From positions 1 to 16,600 of the forward strand of contig CAZEAN010000127.1 of NCBI GenBank assembly GCA_964510225.1: DNA of 16,600 bases, written 5' to 3'. Both the position numbers and the translations under genes were made by a program. This document shows positions 1 through 6,985 of the stretch, one piece after another. Every line of letters begins with the position of its first letter. The stretch's first letter is position 1. This stretch comes from CAZEAN01 sp964510225 (lineage in GTDB: Bacteria > Planctomycetota > Planctomycetia > Isosphaerales > Isosphaeraceae). The notes under the pieces are model-generated. The model did no database searches. It had not been told where the DNA came from and saw only the letters and a program-made list of their open reading frames with translations.

Positions 1-1
1 G

Positions 2-79
2 CTATCCGTACGTGTCGTGTTGCGAGTCACAGTCCGCCGGTGTCGCTATGAGTCACGCGAGGTAGTACAGCCGTATTAA
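2..79 (+). pseudogene. Upstream fragment of a YTV-type repeat protein, ending at an in-frame TAA
   Basis: This frame is open from the left window edge to a TAA at 77-79 and encodes repeat units like those that follow it. After the TAA the same frame resumes at once with matching repeats, so both parts look like one gene. The stop sits where the aligned downstream unit has Glu: PYEV is encoded around 170-181, and here the same place reads PY-stop-V. GAA to TAA is a single-base change. Seen: the in-frame stop inside a conserved repeat. Inferred: a recent nonsense mutation, a sequencing error, or two separate genes. The true start lies outside the window. Confidence 0.6.
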
Positions 80-304
80 GTACAGACGACCCGCTATGTC
101 CCTCGTGAAGTTGTGGAACGAGTTCCAGTCCAAACAACGAGATACGTAACGTCTGAAGTGGTCGAGCCCTACGAAGTTCGGACCTGTCGTTACGTTCCCA
201 AGGAGGTTGTAGAACGAGTTCCAGTTCGGACTTGCAAATACGTAGCACAGGAGATGGTCGAGCGAGTCCCAGTCCGTCAGGTCCGCTATGTTGTTGAGAC
301 CGCG
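17..304 (+). repeat. Six tandem 48-bp (16-codon) repeats
   Basis: Units can be laid out at 17-64, 65-112, 113-160, 161-208, 209-256 and 257-304. Each encodes 16 residues with a conserved R-Y (K-Y in unit five) at positions 10-11 and, in the first five units, E-V or E-M at the end. The units agree better in protein than in DNA, which points to old, selected repeats and not recent slippage. Alternating V-E-R-V-P-V and V-E-P-Y-E-V starts suggest a 32-residue higher-order unit in the central part. The array continues leftward out of the window. Confidence 0.75.
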
Positions 305-451
305 GAACGGCAAGTTCCTTACACTGTTGAAGAACAAGTCCCTGTGACCGTTCAGCGGACGGTTGCTCGCGTTGTTCCAAGACAAGTCGCGGTTCAAGTC
401 CGCTCATTAGTGCCGACTTTGGTCCGTCCCACTTGTTTCACTTGCCCCTGA
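113..451 (+). CDS. C-terminal part of a YTV-type tandem-repeat protein
   Basis: This is the downstream part of a repeat protein. Its units follow a pattern of V-E-R-V-P-V-R-T-C-R-Y-V-P-K-E-V with variation at most sites. This resembles the YTV repeats (Pfam YTV) first noted in Rhodopirellula and other planctomycetes. The cellular role of the family is unknown and it is generally thought to be exported. The frame is open from 80. GTG at 113 is only the first convenient start and is not supported by a ribosome site, so the segment is probably not an independent gene. Several units carry one Cys, and the protein ends in a Cys-containing tail (TCFTCP). After about residue 64 the repeats lose their period and become a V/R/Q-rich stretch. 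The TAA at 77-79 separates it from its upstream part. Confidence 0.6.
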   Translation: MERVPVQTTRYVTSEVVEPYEVRTCRYVPKEVVERVPVRTCKYVAQEMVERVPVRQVRYVVETAERQVPYTVEEQVPVTVQRTVARVVPRQVAVQVRSLVPTLVRPTCFTCP

Positions 452-759
452 GCTCTTAAAGTAATTCACTTAGAAACCCGATTCCGATCCCCGACACCCT
501 CGCTCGAGTTACGTGGGAGTTGGATCGGAATCGGTTGTCGGTTTAGGCTCACGCTTCAATTGATTGGTGATGTGTAAAGATTATCTGTTCTAAGAATGGC
601 GTGGTGCTTCTAGGGCCGGTCTTGTTTTCTTCGTCCGACCTGATCAGAATCATTCCATCTCTGCGCGAATTGCTCGTTTCGTCAGAGCCGTAAATCACTC
701 CCCTTAATGCCTCACCCCGTAACAAGTTAACAGAGAAGCGATTGATTGGATCGGATCTG
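452..759. other. Intergenic region between the repeat protein and nuoL
   Basis: This stretch of about 300 bases has no credible gene. It holds the 13-bp inverted repeat at 478-534 and, near its right end, the possible alternative TTG start of nuoL at 742. I see no convincing -35/-10 pair for nuoL. The weak AT-rich patch near 565-590 is not enough to call a promoter. Confidence 0.5.
478..534. terminator. 13-bp perfect inverted repeat, possible terminator or RNA hairpin
   Basis: CCGATTCCGATCC at 478-490 is the exact reverse complement of 522-534, with 31 bases between them. It lies 27 bases after the repeat-protein stop, where a transcript end is expected. There is no T-run after the right arm, so it is not a classical intrinsic terminator. 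A two-fold protein-binding site is an alternative. Confidence 0.4.
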
Positions 760-2985
760 ATGCGCGACTGGCAGGCTTGGTTGTTTGTCATGGCGTTGCT
801 CGCGCCGCTGGTTGCGTTTGTCGTGCAACTTTTCGGTCTCGATCCGCTCAAGCGCCATCCCGGTCTCTTTGCAACGCTGACCATCACCCTGAGCCTCGTT
901 CTTAGTCTCATGGGGCTCGGATTGTTTCTGAGAGCTGAGGGGAGGAACGCCGAATCGCCTCCGCGAGAGGCTTTGGTCGAGACTGACCGAGGCCTCCCAT
1001 CGGAGTTGCAGTGGATCGGCACGTTTCATTGGCTCACCTTCAGCGATGGATCGTCAAACAGTATCGATGATCGGAATATCTCGATTGGAATCAAGGTAGA
1101 TCGACTCTCGATCGCCTTGTTCGTCATGGTTGGTCTGATCGGTACGCTCGTCCATTGTTTCTCACTCGGCTTTATGGCGCAGGATCCGCGTCGACAGCGT
1201 TACTTTGCCTATCTCTCGTTCTTTTGCTTCTCCATGTTCGGACTCCTCTTGGCGTCGAATCTTCTCGTGATCTTCGTCTTCTGGGAACTCGTTGGGCTCT
1301 CTTCCTATCTGTTGATCGGGTTTTGGTATGAACGACCTGCCAATGTCCTAGCGGGGAACAAGGCGTTTCTGGTCAATCGTATCGGTGATCTGGGCCTTAT
1401 ACTCGCAATCGGTCTCATTTGGTCCTACTTCGGCACCCTCGACTTACCTTTGATTGAAGAAGCACTCGCCAATACGCCTTCGATCCAACAGTCACGATTG
1501 CTGGATCCTTTGAATCGATTCGTCGAGCAGGACCCCTCAGTACGACAAATGATCCCACTTCACGGCGACTTGCTCGCAATCCCTCAATGGGTTTTTGTGG
1601 TCGCCGGAATCGGGCTTCTGGGAGGGGCAGCCGGCAAGAGCGCTCAGTTTCCGTTTCACGTTTGGCTGCCCGATGCCATGGCGGGACCAACTCCAGTCTC
1701 CGCCTTGATTCACGCTGCCACGATGGTGACGGCCGGAGTTTATCTCTTAGCGAGAGTTAGTTTCTTCCTGACCGTTGATGTTGAAGTGATGATCGCGTAT
1801 ATCGGCGCGATCACTCTTCTTATCGGTGGTACAATCGCGGTGGTCCAGGTTGATTACAAGAAGGTCTTGGCCTACTCGACAGTCAGCCAATTGGGTTTCA
1901 TGATGCTGGCGATTGGCGTTGGGGGTCGGTCGGCAGGGCTCTTTCATCTTCTAACACATGCATCTTTCAAAGCGCTTCTATTCCTTGGAGCCGGGAGTAT
2001 TTATCTCCAGACACATTCGTATGATCTCCGAGGTCATAATCGACTCCGAGACCGAATGCCGATCACGGCCTTCACGATGCTCCTAGGGACGTTGGCGATC
2101 GCTGGAGTTCCACTCCTCAGTGGCTTTTATTCGAAGGATGCGATTCTGAGCGCGATCTTGAGATTCGTGCAAACCGAACCACAACACCTGTTGCTTTTGA
2201 TTGCTGCGGTGATTGGCGCATCGCTTACTGCCTTTTACATGTTCCGAATGTGGTTCCACCTCTTCGGTGATCGTGGTGTGCCAACAGATCGCGGTGTTCC
2301 TCTCGAAACCCCCTCAGCTGATCAAGGATTCATCCGTCGTGAGGGCGGACTCTTGATCTGGGGGCCTTTGGTCCTCCTGTCGATTCCGACTGTCCTTGCC
2401 GGAACACCCGTCACACTTCTTCCAGGATTTGGCGAACCTCCGTTGTTGGAACAGTGGTTTGAATCAACTGAGTTCGGAGAGGACGTCGTCGGAGCCGCAA
2501 TCGCTCGTCGGGTAATCGGACTCTCGATTCTTGCCCTGATCGTTGGTTTCGGGTTTGCCTTCTTGCTCTACGGTACGAAAACGCGACGTCATCAGTCGTC
2601 GGAGCGGCCCACCTCGACCCCCAGAAAGAGCCTGAATGACTTCCTGACCCGGAAGTGGTATTTCGACGAGGTTTACAACACACTCTTTATTCAACCGATC
2701 GTCGCGCTCAGTCGATTTGTCCGTTGGCTCGATGAGCATGTACTGGATCGTTTGGTGCTTGGGGTTGCTGGGGTGGTTCGTCTCTTAAGTCGTTGGGAGC
2801 GCTGGCTAGAGGTTAACCTGATCGATGGATTTGTGGTCGGTGTGAGTCAGCTCACCATGACGCTCGGCGATCGATTCCGCAAGATCCAGAACGGCCAACT
2901 ACGGTTCTACCTCATGATCCTCTCCGCCGCCGTTCTCCTCAGCGCGATCGGGATCATCGCCCGGCTGATCCAGGTCACCGAATAA
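760..2985 (+). CDS. nuoL: NADH-quinone oxidoreductase subunit L
   Basis: NuoL is the distal antiporter-like subunit of complex I and couples electron transfer to proton export across the inner membrane. The protein is a polytopic membrane protein of about 741 residues. Counting from a possible TTG start at 742, it keeps the channel residues E182 (FWELVG), K299 (GKSAQFPFH), K410 (HASFKALLFLG) and K465 (SGFYSKDAIL). These match E144, K229, K342 and K399 of Escherichia coli NuoL. A long C-terminal part (about residues 630-747) fits the lateral helix and final membrane helix typical of true NuoL, which argues against an Mrp or DabB homologue. It is about 130 residues longer than the E. coli protein, partly from an insertion between the E182 and K299 helices. 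ATG at 760 is preferred over TTG at 742; neither has a strong ribosome site. It is followed by nuoM after 31 bases, probably in one operon. Confidence 0.93.
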   Translation: MRDWQAWLFVMALLAPLVAFVVQLFGLDPLKRHPGLFATLTITLSLVLSLMGLGLFLRAEGRNAESPPREALVETDRGLPSELQWIGTFHWLTFSDGSSNSIDDRNISIGIKVDRLSIALFVMVGLIGTLVHCFSLGFMAQDPRRQRYFAYLSFFCFSMFGLLLASNLLVIFVFWELVGLSSYLLIGFWYERPANVLAGNKAFLVNRIGDLGLILAIGLIWSYFGTLDLPLIEEALANTPSIQQSRLLDPLNRFVEQDPSVRQMIPLHGDLLAIPQWVFVVAGIGLLGGAAGKSAQFPFHVWLPDAMAGPTPVSALIHAATMVTAGVYLLARVSFFLTVDVEVMIAYIGAITLLIGGTIAVVQVDYKKVLAYSTVSQLGFMMLAIGVGGRSAGLFHLLTHASFKALLFLGAGSIYLQTHSYDLRGHNRLRDRMPITAFTMLLGTLAIAGVPLLSGFYSKDAILSAILRFVQTEPQHLLLLIAAVIGASLTAFYMFRMWFHLFGDRGVPTDRGVPLETPSADQGFIRREGGLLIWGPLVLLSIPTVLAGTPVTLLPGFGEPPLLEQWFESTEFGEDVVGAAIARRVIGLSILALIVGFGFAFLLYGTKTRRHQSSERPTSTPRKSLNDFLTRKWYFDEVYNTLFIQPIVALSRFVRWLDEHVLDRLVLGVAGVVRLLSRWERWLEVNLIDGFVVGVSQLTMTLGDRFRKIQNGQLRFYLMILSAAVLLSAIGIIARLIQVTE

Positions 2986-3016
2986 AGTTGATCAATCACG
3001 AGACAAGACGGAAGGC

Positions 3017-4651
3017 TTGAACAGTATCGTGACCATCATCAATGACGCCTGGCTCCTAAGCCTCCTCTGGCTAGGACCACTGATCGGCAGCCTCGCTGTT
3101 CTCCTCATTCCGGACCGATGGCAGCAATTGGTCCGTTGGTTCGCCCTTGGATTCATGCTCTCGAATGCACTTGTCAGTATTCTTGCACTCGTTACGTTTC
3201 TTGACTTTGAGACTGCCGAGCCATCGTCAGCCGACCTTGCTGCCCGATCCGCAATCGCGAGAGGTGAAGAAGTTGAGACCACGACGCGCATCGACCCAAA
3301 CCACGATCTGCTGCATCGGAGTCCTTGGATCCCCTCCTTCGGGATCGACTACTTTGTTGGTCTCGATGGGATCAGTTTGAGTTTGATCCTCTTGACTTCA
3401 CTCCTAGGAATTTTGGCTTCTCTCGCTTCCTGGAACGTCACTCACTACACGAAGGGATACTTTTCCCTCTTCTTGATCCTGATCGCTACAGTGAATGGCG
3501 TATTTCTGGCATTAGACTTGTTATTGTTCTTTATATTCTTCGAATTCATGCTGTTGCCGATGTATTTCCTGATTGGAATTTGGGGAGGACCTCATCGTGA
3601 GTTTGCAGCGATCAAATTCCTGCTTTACACCTTGCTCGGTTCAGTCTTCATTCTGATCGGGATGCTCTTCCTCTACTTCTGGGCCCCTCCAGGAGTCGAA
3701 GCGCTCGCCACTTTCGATATCTTCGAGCTTGCAACCAAAACGGACCATTTCGATGGCCAGGTGATTGGGATCGATTTGCAGTCCCTGATCTTTGTGCTCT
3801 TCCTGATCGGATTCCTGGTCAAGCTACCAGCGTTCCCGTTTCATACCTGGCTTCCTGATGCTCATGTTCAAGCGTCGACCCCGATCAGTATGTTGTTGGC
3901 TGGGGTCCTCCTCAAAATCGGTGGTTATGGCCTGATGAGGATTGCTTGGCCGCTCGCGCCGGAAGGGGCGATTGCGCTCTCGGGGACCGTCTCGGTCTTG
4001 GCCGTCATCTGTATTCTCTACGGAGCATTGGCCGCACTTGCCCAGTCCGACTTCAAACGACTCGTTGCTTATAGTTCGGTCAGTCACATGGGGTTTGTCT
4101 TGCTCGGGATGGCAATATTCAGCGGCGCAAGCGATGCTTACAGCTATGGGGTTACTGGATCATTATTTATGATGATCGCACACGGAATCACTTCTGCCGG
4201 GATGTTTTTTCTTGTTGGGGTGGTTTATGAGCGGACCGGGACTCGAGATCTCACTGAACTTGGCGGTCTGATGAACGCGATGCCTCGATTCGGGGGGGTG
4301 ATGTTGCTGATTTTCTTCGGATCGATGGGCTTACCGGGTCTCTGTGGATTCGTCGCCGAGGTTCTAGTTCTGCTTGGAACGTTCAAGTACGACATCGGCT
4401 TGGCGGTCCTCGCGTCGAGTTCTGTTGTTCTAACTGCAGGTTATATTCTCTGGACGATCCAACGAGTGCTCCTGGGCCCCAATCGTCGCGGCGAGCCATT
4501 ACGCGATCTGACCTTCCGAGAAACCGCCATTGCGGCACCCCTCGTGCTCTTTACGATTCTCCTCGGAGTGCTTCCGTCAAGCCTACTCGTGATTGCCAAC
4601 AATGACGTGGACCAGATCGTCAGTCGAGTGGAAGCAGCATCGACACGATGA
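3017..4651 (+). CDS. nuoM: NADH-quinone oxidoreductase subunit M
   Basis: NuoM is the second antiporter-like proton-pumping subunit of complex I. About 544 residues form a polytopic membrane protein. Numbered from TTG at 3017, E176 (FFEFMLLPMY), K269 (VKLPAFPFHTW), K300 (VLLKIGGYG) and E448 (FVAEVLVLLG) match E144, K234, K265 and E407 of the E. coli protein, so the proton path looks intact. The family signature HTWLPDAHVQASTPISMLL follows K269. About 30 extra residues lie in the first soluble loop (roughly residues 60-110, rich in Glu, Arg and Ser) before the conserved core. The start is uncertain: GGAAGG at 3010-3015 is one base from TTG 3017 and 13 bases from an in-frame GTG at 3029. nuoN does not follow; selD does. 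Confidence 0.93.
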   Translation: MNSIVTIINDAWLLSLLWLGPLIGSLAVLLIPDRWQQLVRWFALGFMLSNALVSILALVTFLDFETAEPSSADLAARSAIARGEEVETTTRIDPNHDLLHRSPWIPSFGIDYFVGLDGISLSLILLTSLLGILASLASWNVTHYTKGYFSLFLILIATVNGVFLALDLLLFFIFFEFMLLPMYFLIGIWGGPHREFAAIKFLLYTLLGSVFILIGMLFLYFWAPPGVEALATFDIFELATKTDHFDGQVIGIDLQSLIFVLFLIGFLVKLPAFPFHTWLPDAHVQASTPISMLLAGVLLKIGGYGLMRIAWPLAPEGAIALSGTVSVLAVICILYGALAALAQSDFKRLVAYSSVSHMGFVLLGMAIFSGASDAYSYGVTGSLFMMIAHGITSAGMFFLVGVVYERTGTRDLTELGGLMNAMPRFGGVMLLIFFGSMGLPGLCGFVAEVLVLLGTFKYDIGLAVLASSSVVLTAGYILWTIQRVLLGPNRRGEPLRDLTFRETAIAAPLVLFTILLGVLPSSLLVIANNDVDQIVSRVEAASTR

Positions 4652-4727
4652 TGGGTCGAGATCGGATCCATTTTCCAGCTAGTTCGCACATTCTTCCTAT
4701 CGACGATGATCAACGGAGTTTCTACTG

Positions 4728-5786
4728 ATGTTCGGACGCAAGAAGCGGCTTACCGATTATGCGAGCTGTGCCGGATGAGCGGGGAAGCTTAGCCCCGAGG
4801 GGATGGCTCAGGTCCTGCAGCCGCTGAATCAACCGGAACGCTCTCCTGACCTTTTGGTTGGGACCGAAACCCGCGACGATGCGGGGGTCTATCGGCTTGC
4901 GCCCGGCCTTGCGTTGGTCCAGACGGTCGATTTCTTTCCGCCGATTGTCGACGACCCTTTCCAGTTTGGTCAGATTGCGGCCTCGAATGCGCTCTCCGAC
5001 GTCTTCGCAATGAATGGGGATCCGTTAACGGCACTCAACATTGCGGCTTTTCCTGATGATCGCCTCCCGCTCTCCATCCTCGGAGAGATCATTGCGGGTG
5101 CCGCTGATCGGGTCCAAGCCGCAGGCGCCACCACCGTCGGTGGACACACGATCCGTGATTCTGAGATAAAATTCGGTTTAAGTGTTACTGGCATTGTTAA
5201 TCCTGACACAATGATGACGAATGCGACCGCGCGTCCGGGGGATTTTCTTGTCTTGACGAAGGCGCTGGGGACCGGATTCGTGGCAACGGCGGCGAAGCGT
5301 CGCGAGTGTCCCCCGGAAGTGCTTGAGGCTGCCGTAACGAGCATGATCCAACTGAATGCGGTGGCTCGTGATGCGGTCCGAGCTATCGGCGGTGCTCATG
5401 CGATGACGGACGTGACTGGGTACGGCCTTGCGGGGCATGGATCTGAGATCGCCGAGGGTTCGGGGTTAACCATTGAACTCCAGGCCTCACGTTTTCCGAT
5501 CCTCCATGGTGCTGAGGCGTTTGCGATTCCACGCTACTTCACGCGCGCAAGCAAAACGAACCGGGCGTTCCTCGAATCCCAGTTACAGATCGAGCCTGGC
5601 ATTGATCCAAGGCGTCTCGAATTCGCATTCGACCCACAGACTTCAGGGGGATTGCTGGTCGCGCTCCCTGAAGATTCTGCAGTCCGACTCGTCAATAGCT
5701 TGGCATCCAGTTCTTCGGGAGCAGCATCGATCGTCGGGAAAATCTTGCCTCGCGAGAGTGAGGTCGCCTTGAGAATTGGCCCTTAA
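4728..5786 (+). CDS. selD: Selenide, water dikinase with in-frame UGA read as selenocysteine
   Basis: SelD makes selenophosphate from selenide and ATP, the selenium donor for selenocysteine-tRNA. From ATG 4728 the frame reads MFGRKKRLTDYASCAG, then TGA at 4776-4778, then AGKLSPEGMAQVL. The TGA is codon 17, exactly the catalytic Cys/Sec17 of E. coli SelD. Other landmarks also fall at E. coli positions: K20, D51 (RDDAG), N87 and D91 (ASNALSD); DVTGYGL is at 228-234. The full product is 352 residues against 347 in E. coli. GGAG at 4714-4717, 10 bases before ATG, supports this start. Beginning at ATG 4803 would remove Sec17 and K20. A hairpin follows the UGA, as expected for selenocysteine insertion. 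Known: SelD with Sec in place of Cys occurs in several bacteria. Inferred: recoding here. It lies 76 bases after nuoM. Confidence 0.92.
4776..4778 (+). other. In-frame UGA codon, predicted selenocysteine (Sec17 of SelD)
   Basis: The codon lies between GCC GGA and GCG GGG, inside the highly conserved active-site loop SCAG-U-AGK. Coding similarity to SelD continues on both sides with no shift, and the Lys three codons later is the conserved K20. This is the pattern of recoding and not of gene decay. Confidence 0.9.
4788..4811 (+). promoter_or_regulatory. Candidate bacterial SECIS hairpin downstream of the selD UGA
   Basis: CUUAGCC at 4788-4794 can pair with GGCUCAG at 4805-4811, with one U-C mismatch. 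CC (4795-4796) can pair with GG (4801-4802), leaving a GAGG apical loop at 4797-4800 and an unpaired AU at 4803-4804. The loop starts with G and lies 18 bases after the UGA, within the range described for bacterial SECIS elements. A competing fold pairs CGGGG 4780-4784 with CCCCG 4793-4797. No folding energy was computed. Confidence 0.5.
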
Positions 5787-6109
5787 GCTGAAATTTCTGA
5801 GAACGAGGGCACTTCAGAGGGAATTGGATCGGACAAACTTCACTATCGAGCATACTTAAGCCAATCTGATTGCGGTCCTCGTAGCCAACCACAAATTTGA
5901 TCGATTCACTAGTTAGCTAGTTACTTGCGTTTCCGGATTCAAATGAATAGATTGATGGCCGCAAAGCGCTTGGTTGCACGCTGAAATCGCCGAGCACTCC
6001 AAGATTCGAGTCAGCTCAAAGACGCTCAACAATCATTCGGATCAATTTTTATGAATCCGACACAGATTGCAGGGCGGGATGGACCATCAAGTATCAGGAT
6101 TAACTTCTC
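5787..6109. other. Intergenic region between selD and the PEP-CTERM gene
   Basis: These 323 bases hold no credible gene on either strand. An imperfect 14-bp palindrome lies at 5908-5921 (ACTAGTTAGCTAGT). The region is more A/T-rich than its neighbours, as expected for a promoter region, but I find no clear -35/-10 or -24/-12 pair. No strong ribosome site precedes the ATG at 6110. Confidence 0.5.
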
Positions 6110-6943
6110 ATGATTCGAATTGCGATTGCGCTACTTATCGGATTGATTGGTCTTCAGTCGACCGTCCATGCTGAAGTGATAGCTTCTCAAGACTTTGATT
6201 CGGCAACTCCGTTCGATGGTGTTTTTACCTCAACGGATGAAGCATCACTAATCAATATGGGTGGCGGTGTCTTCGGATTCGGCAGCATCCCCGGATTCTT
6301 TGACGATGACCTGGTCGGAACTGATATTCAATTCTCGACTTTTTTCGAGGTCACACGCGACAGTAACGACGGCATGGGGATCGGTGGCGAAGGGGATGGG
6401 CCGGTCTCAGGAGGTGAAGGCGGTGATTTGCTCGGAATCACCGGCGATACAACCACCGTGGGATCCTTCGACTCAGGTAGCCAAGGATTCGTGGTCAATG
6501 ATTCGGACGGCAGGATCCGAGTTGCTCTCGATACTATCGATACCGAAGGCGTGACCGATCTGACGCTGACTTTTGCCTGGTTTGCGACGGAGACAACCTT
6601 TGAAGACACACCCGGTGAAATTGATTCATTCACGGTCGAGGTCAACGGGTTCAACGCCTTCGAAGTTGTCGGAGATGACCTCGAAACCGGAGCATTTTCA
6701 GGAGATTTTGCCGAGGTCACCATCGAGCTCGATCCGTTCGAACTCCCGACCGAAGAACTAACCATTGCATTCTTGATGGACGTTAGCTCTTCGGCTGAAT
6801 CGATCTTCCTCGATTCAATTGTCGTCGAGGGCGAGATTGCGAACGCGATTCCAGAGCCGTCGTCCATCGTAATCGCGTTGTTTGGTTTCTTGGCAGTGCC
6901 AGCATTCCGTTGGGCGCGATCGGGACGCTTGATCTCTAACTGA
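6110..6943 (+). CDS. Exported protein with PEP-CTERM sorting tail
   Basis: This is an exported protein of 277 residues. Residues 1-21 form a signal peptide (MIRIAIALLIGLIGLQ, then a likely cut after VHA). The middle is strongly acidic and rich in Gly, Thr, Ser and Asp, with a Gly-rich acidic patch near residues 85-110 and mostly beta-like sequence after that. The end has all parts of a PEP-CTERM signal: IPEPSS at about 247-252, a short hydrophobic helix, and a basic tail RWARSGR. In known systems exosortase recognises this signal, and the proteins are often tied to exopolysaccharide. The function of the central domain is not recognised; a beta-sandwich adhesion or sugar-binding fold is possible. 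The gene stands alone and converges with the deformylase gene. Exosortase is not in the window. Confidence 0.8.
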   Translation: MIRIAIALLIGLIGLQSTVHAEVIASQDFDSATPFDGVFTSTDEASLINMGGGVFGFGSIPGFFDDDLVGTDIQFSTFFEVTRDSNDGMGIGGEGDGPVSGGEGGDLLGITGDTTTVGSFDSGSQGFVVNDSDGRIRVALDTIDTEGVTDLTLTFAWFATETTFEDTPGEIDSFTVEVNGFNAFEVVGDDLETGAFSGDFAEVTIELDPFELPTEELTIAFLMDVSSSAESIFLDSIVVEGEIANAIPEPSSIVIALFGFLAVPAFRWARSGRLISN

Positions 6944-6985
6944 GGGGCTCGATCAACGCATCAACGTGCGAGGATAGTCGTTCCG

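Noticed and set aside
1..304. CRISPR array at the left edge
   Set aside because: The 48-bp repeats are adjacent with no spacers and keep a protein reading frame.
549..1022. 157-codon minus-strand ORF across the nuoL start
   Set aside because: It overlaps the coding N-terminus of nuoL and is Arg/Ser-rich like other shadow frames.
4728..4778. Reading the in-frame TGA in selD as a pseudogene mutation
   Set aside because: The stop is UGA, lies exactly at the Sec/Cys17 position, is followed by a hairpin, and the rest of the gene shows no decay.
4803..5786. SelD starting at ATG 4803 as a short, Cys-less protein
   Set aside because: This start lacks the catalytic residue and conserved K20. The upstream frame restores both, with a better ribosome site at 4714-4717.
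5908..5921. Imperfect 14-bp palindrome ACTAGTTAGCTAGT as an operator
   Set aside because: Short, A/T-rich, imperfect in the centre and not placed near a recognisable promoter; chance is the simpler explanation.
6328..6867. 179-codon ORF antisense to the PEP-CTERM gene
   Set aside because: Ser/Pro/Val-rich shadow produced by the acidic, Gly/Thr/Ser/Asp-rich sense frame; no ribosome site or motif.
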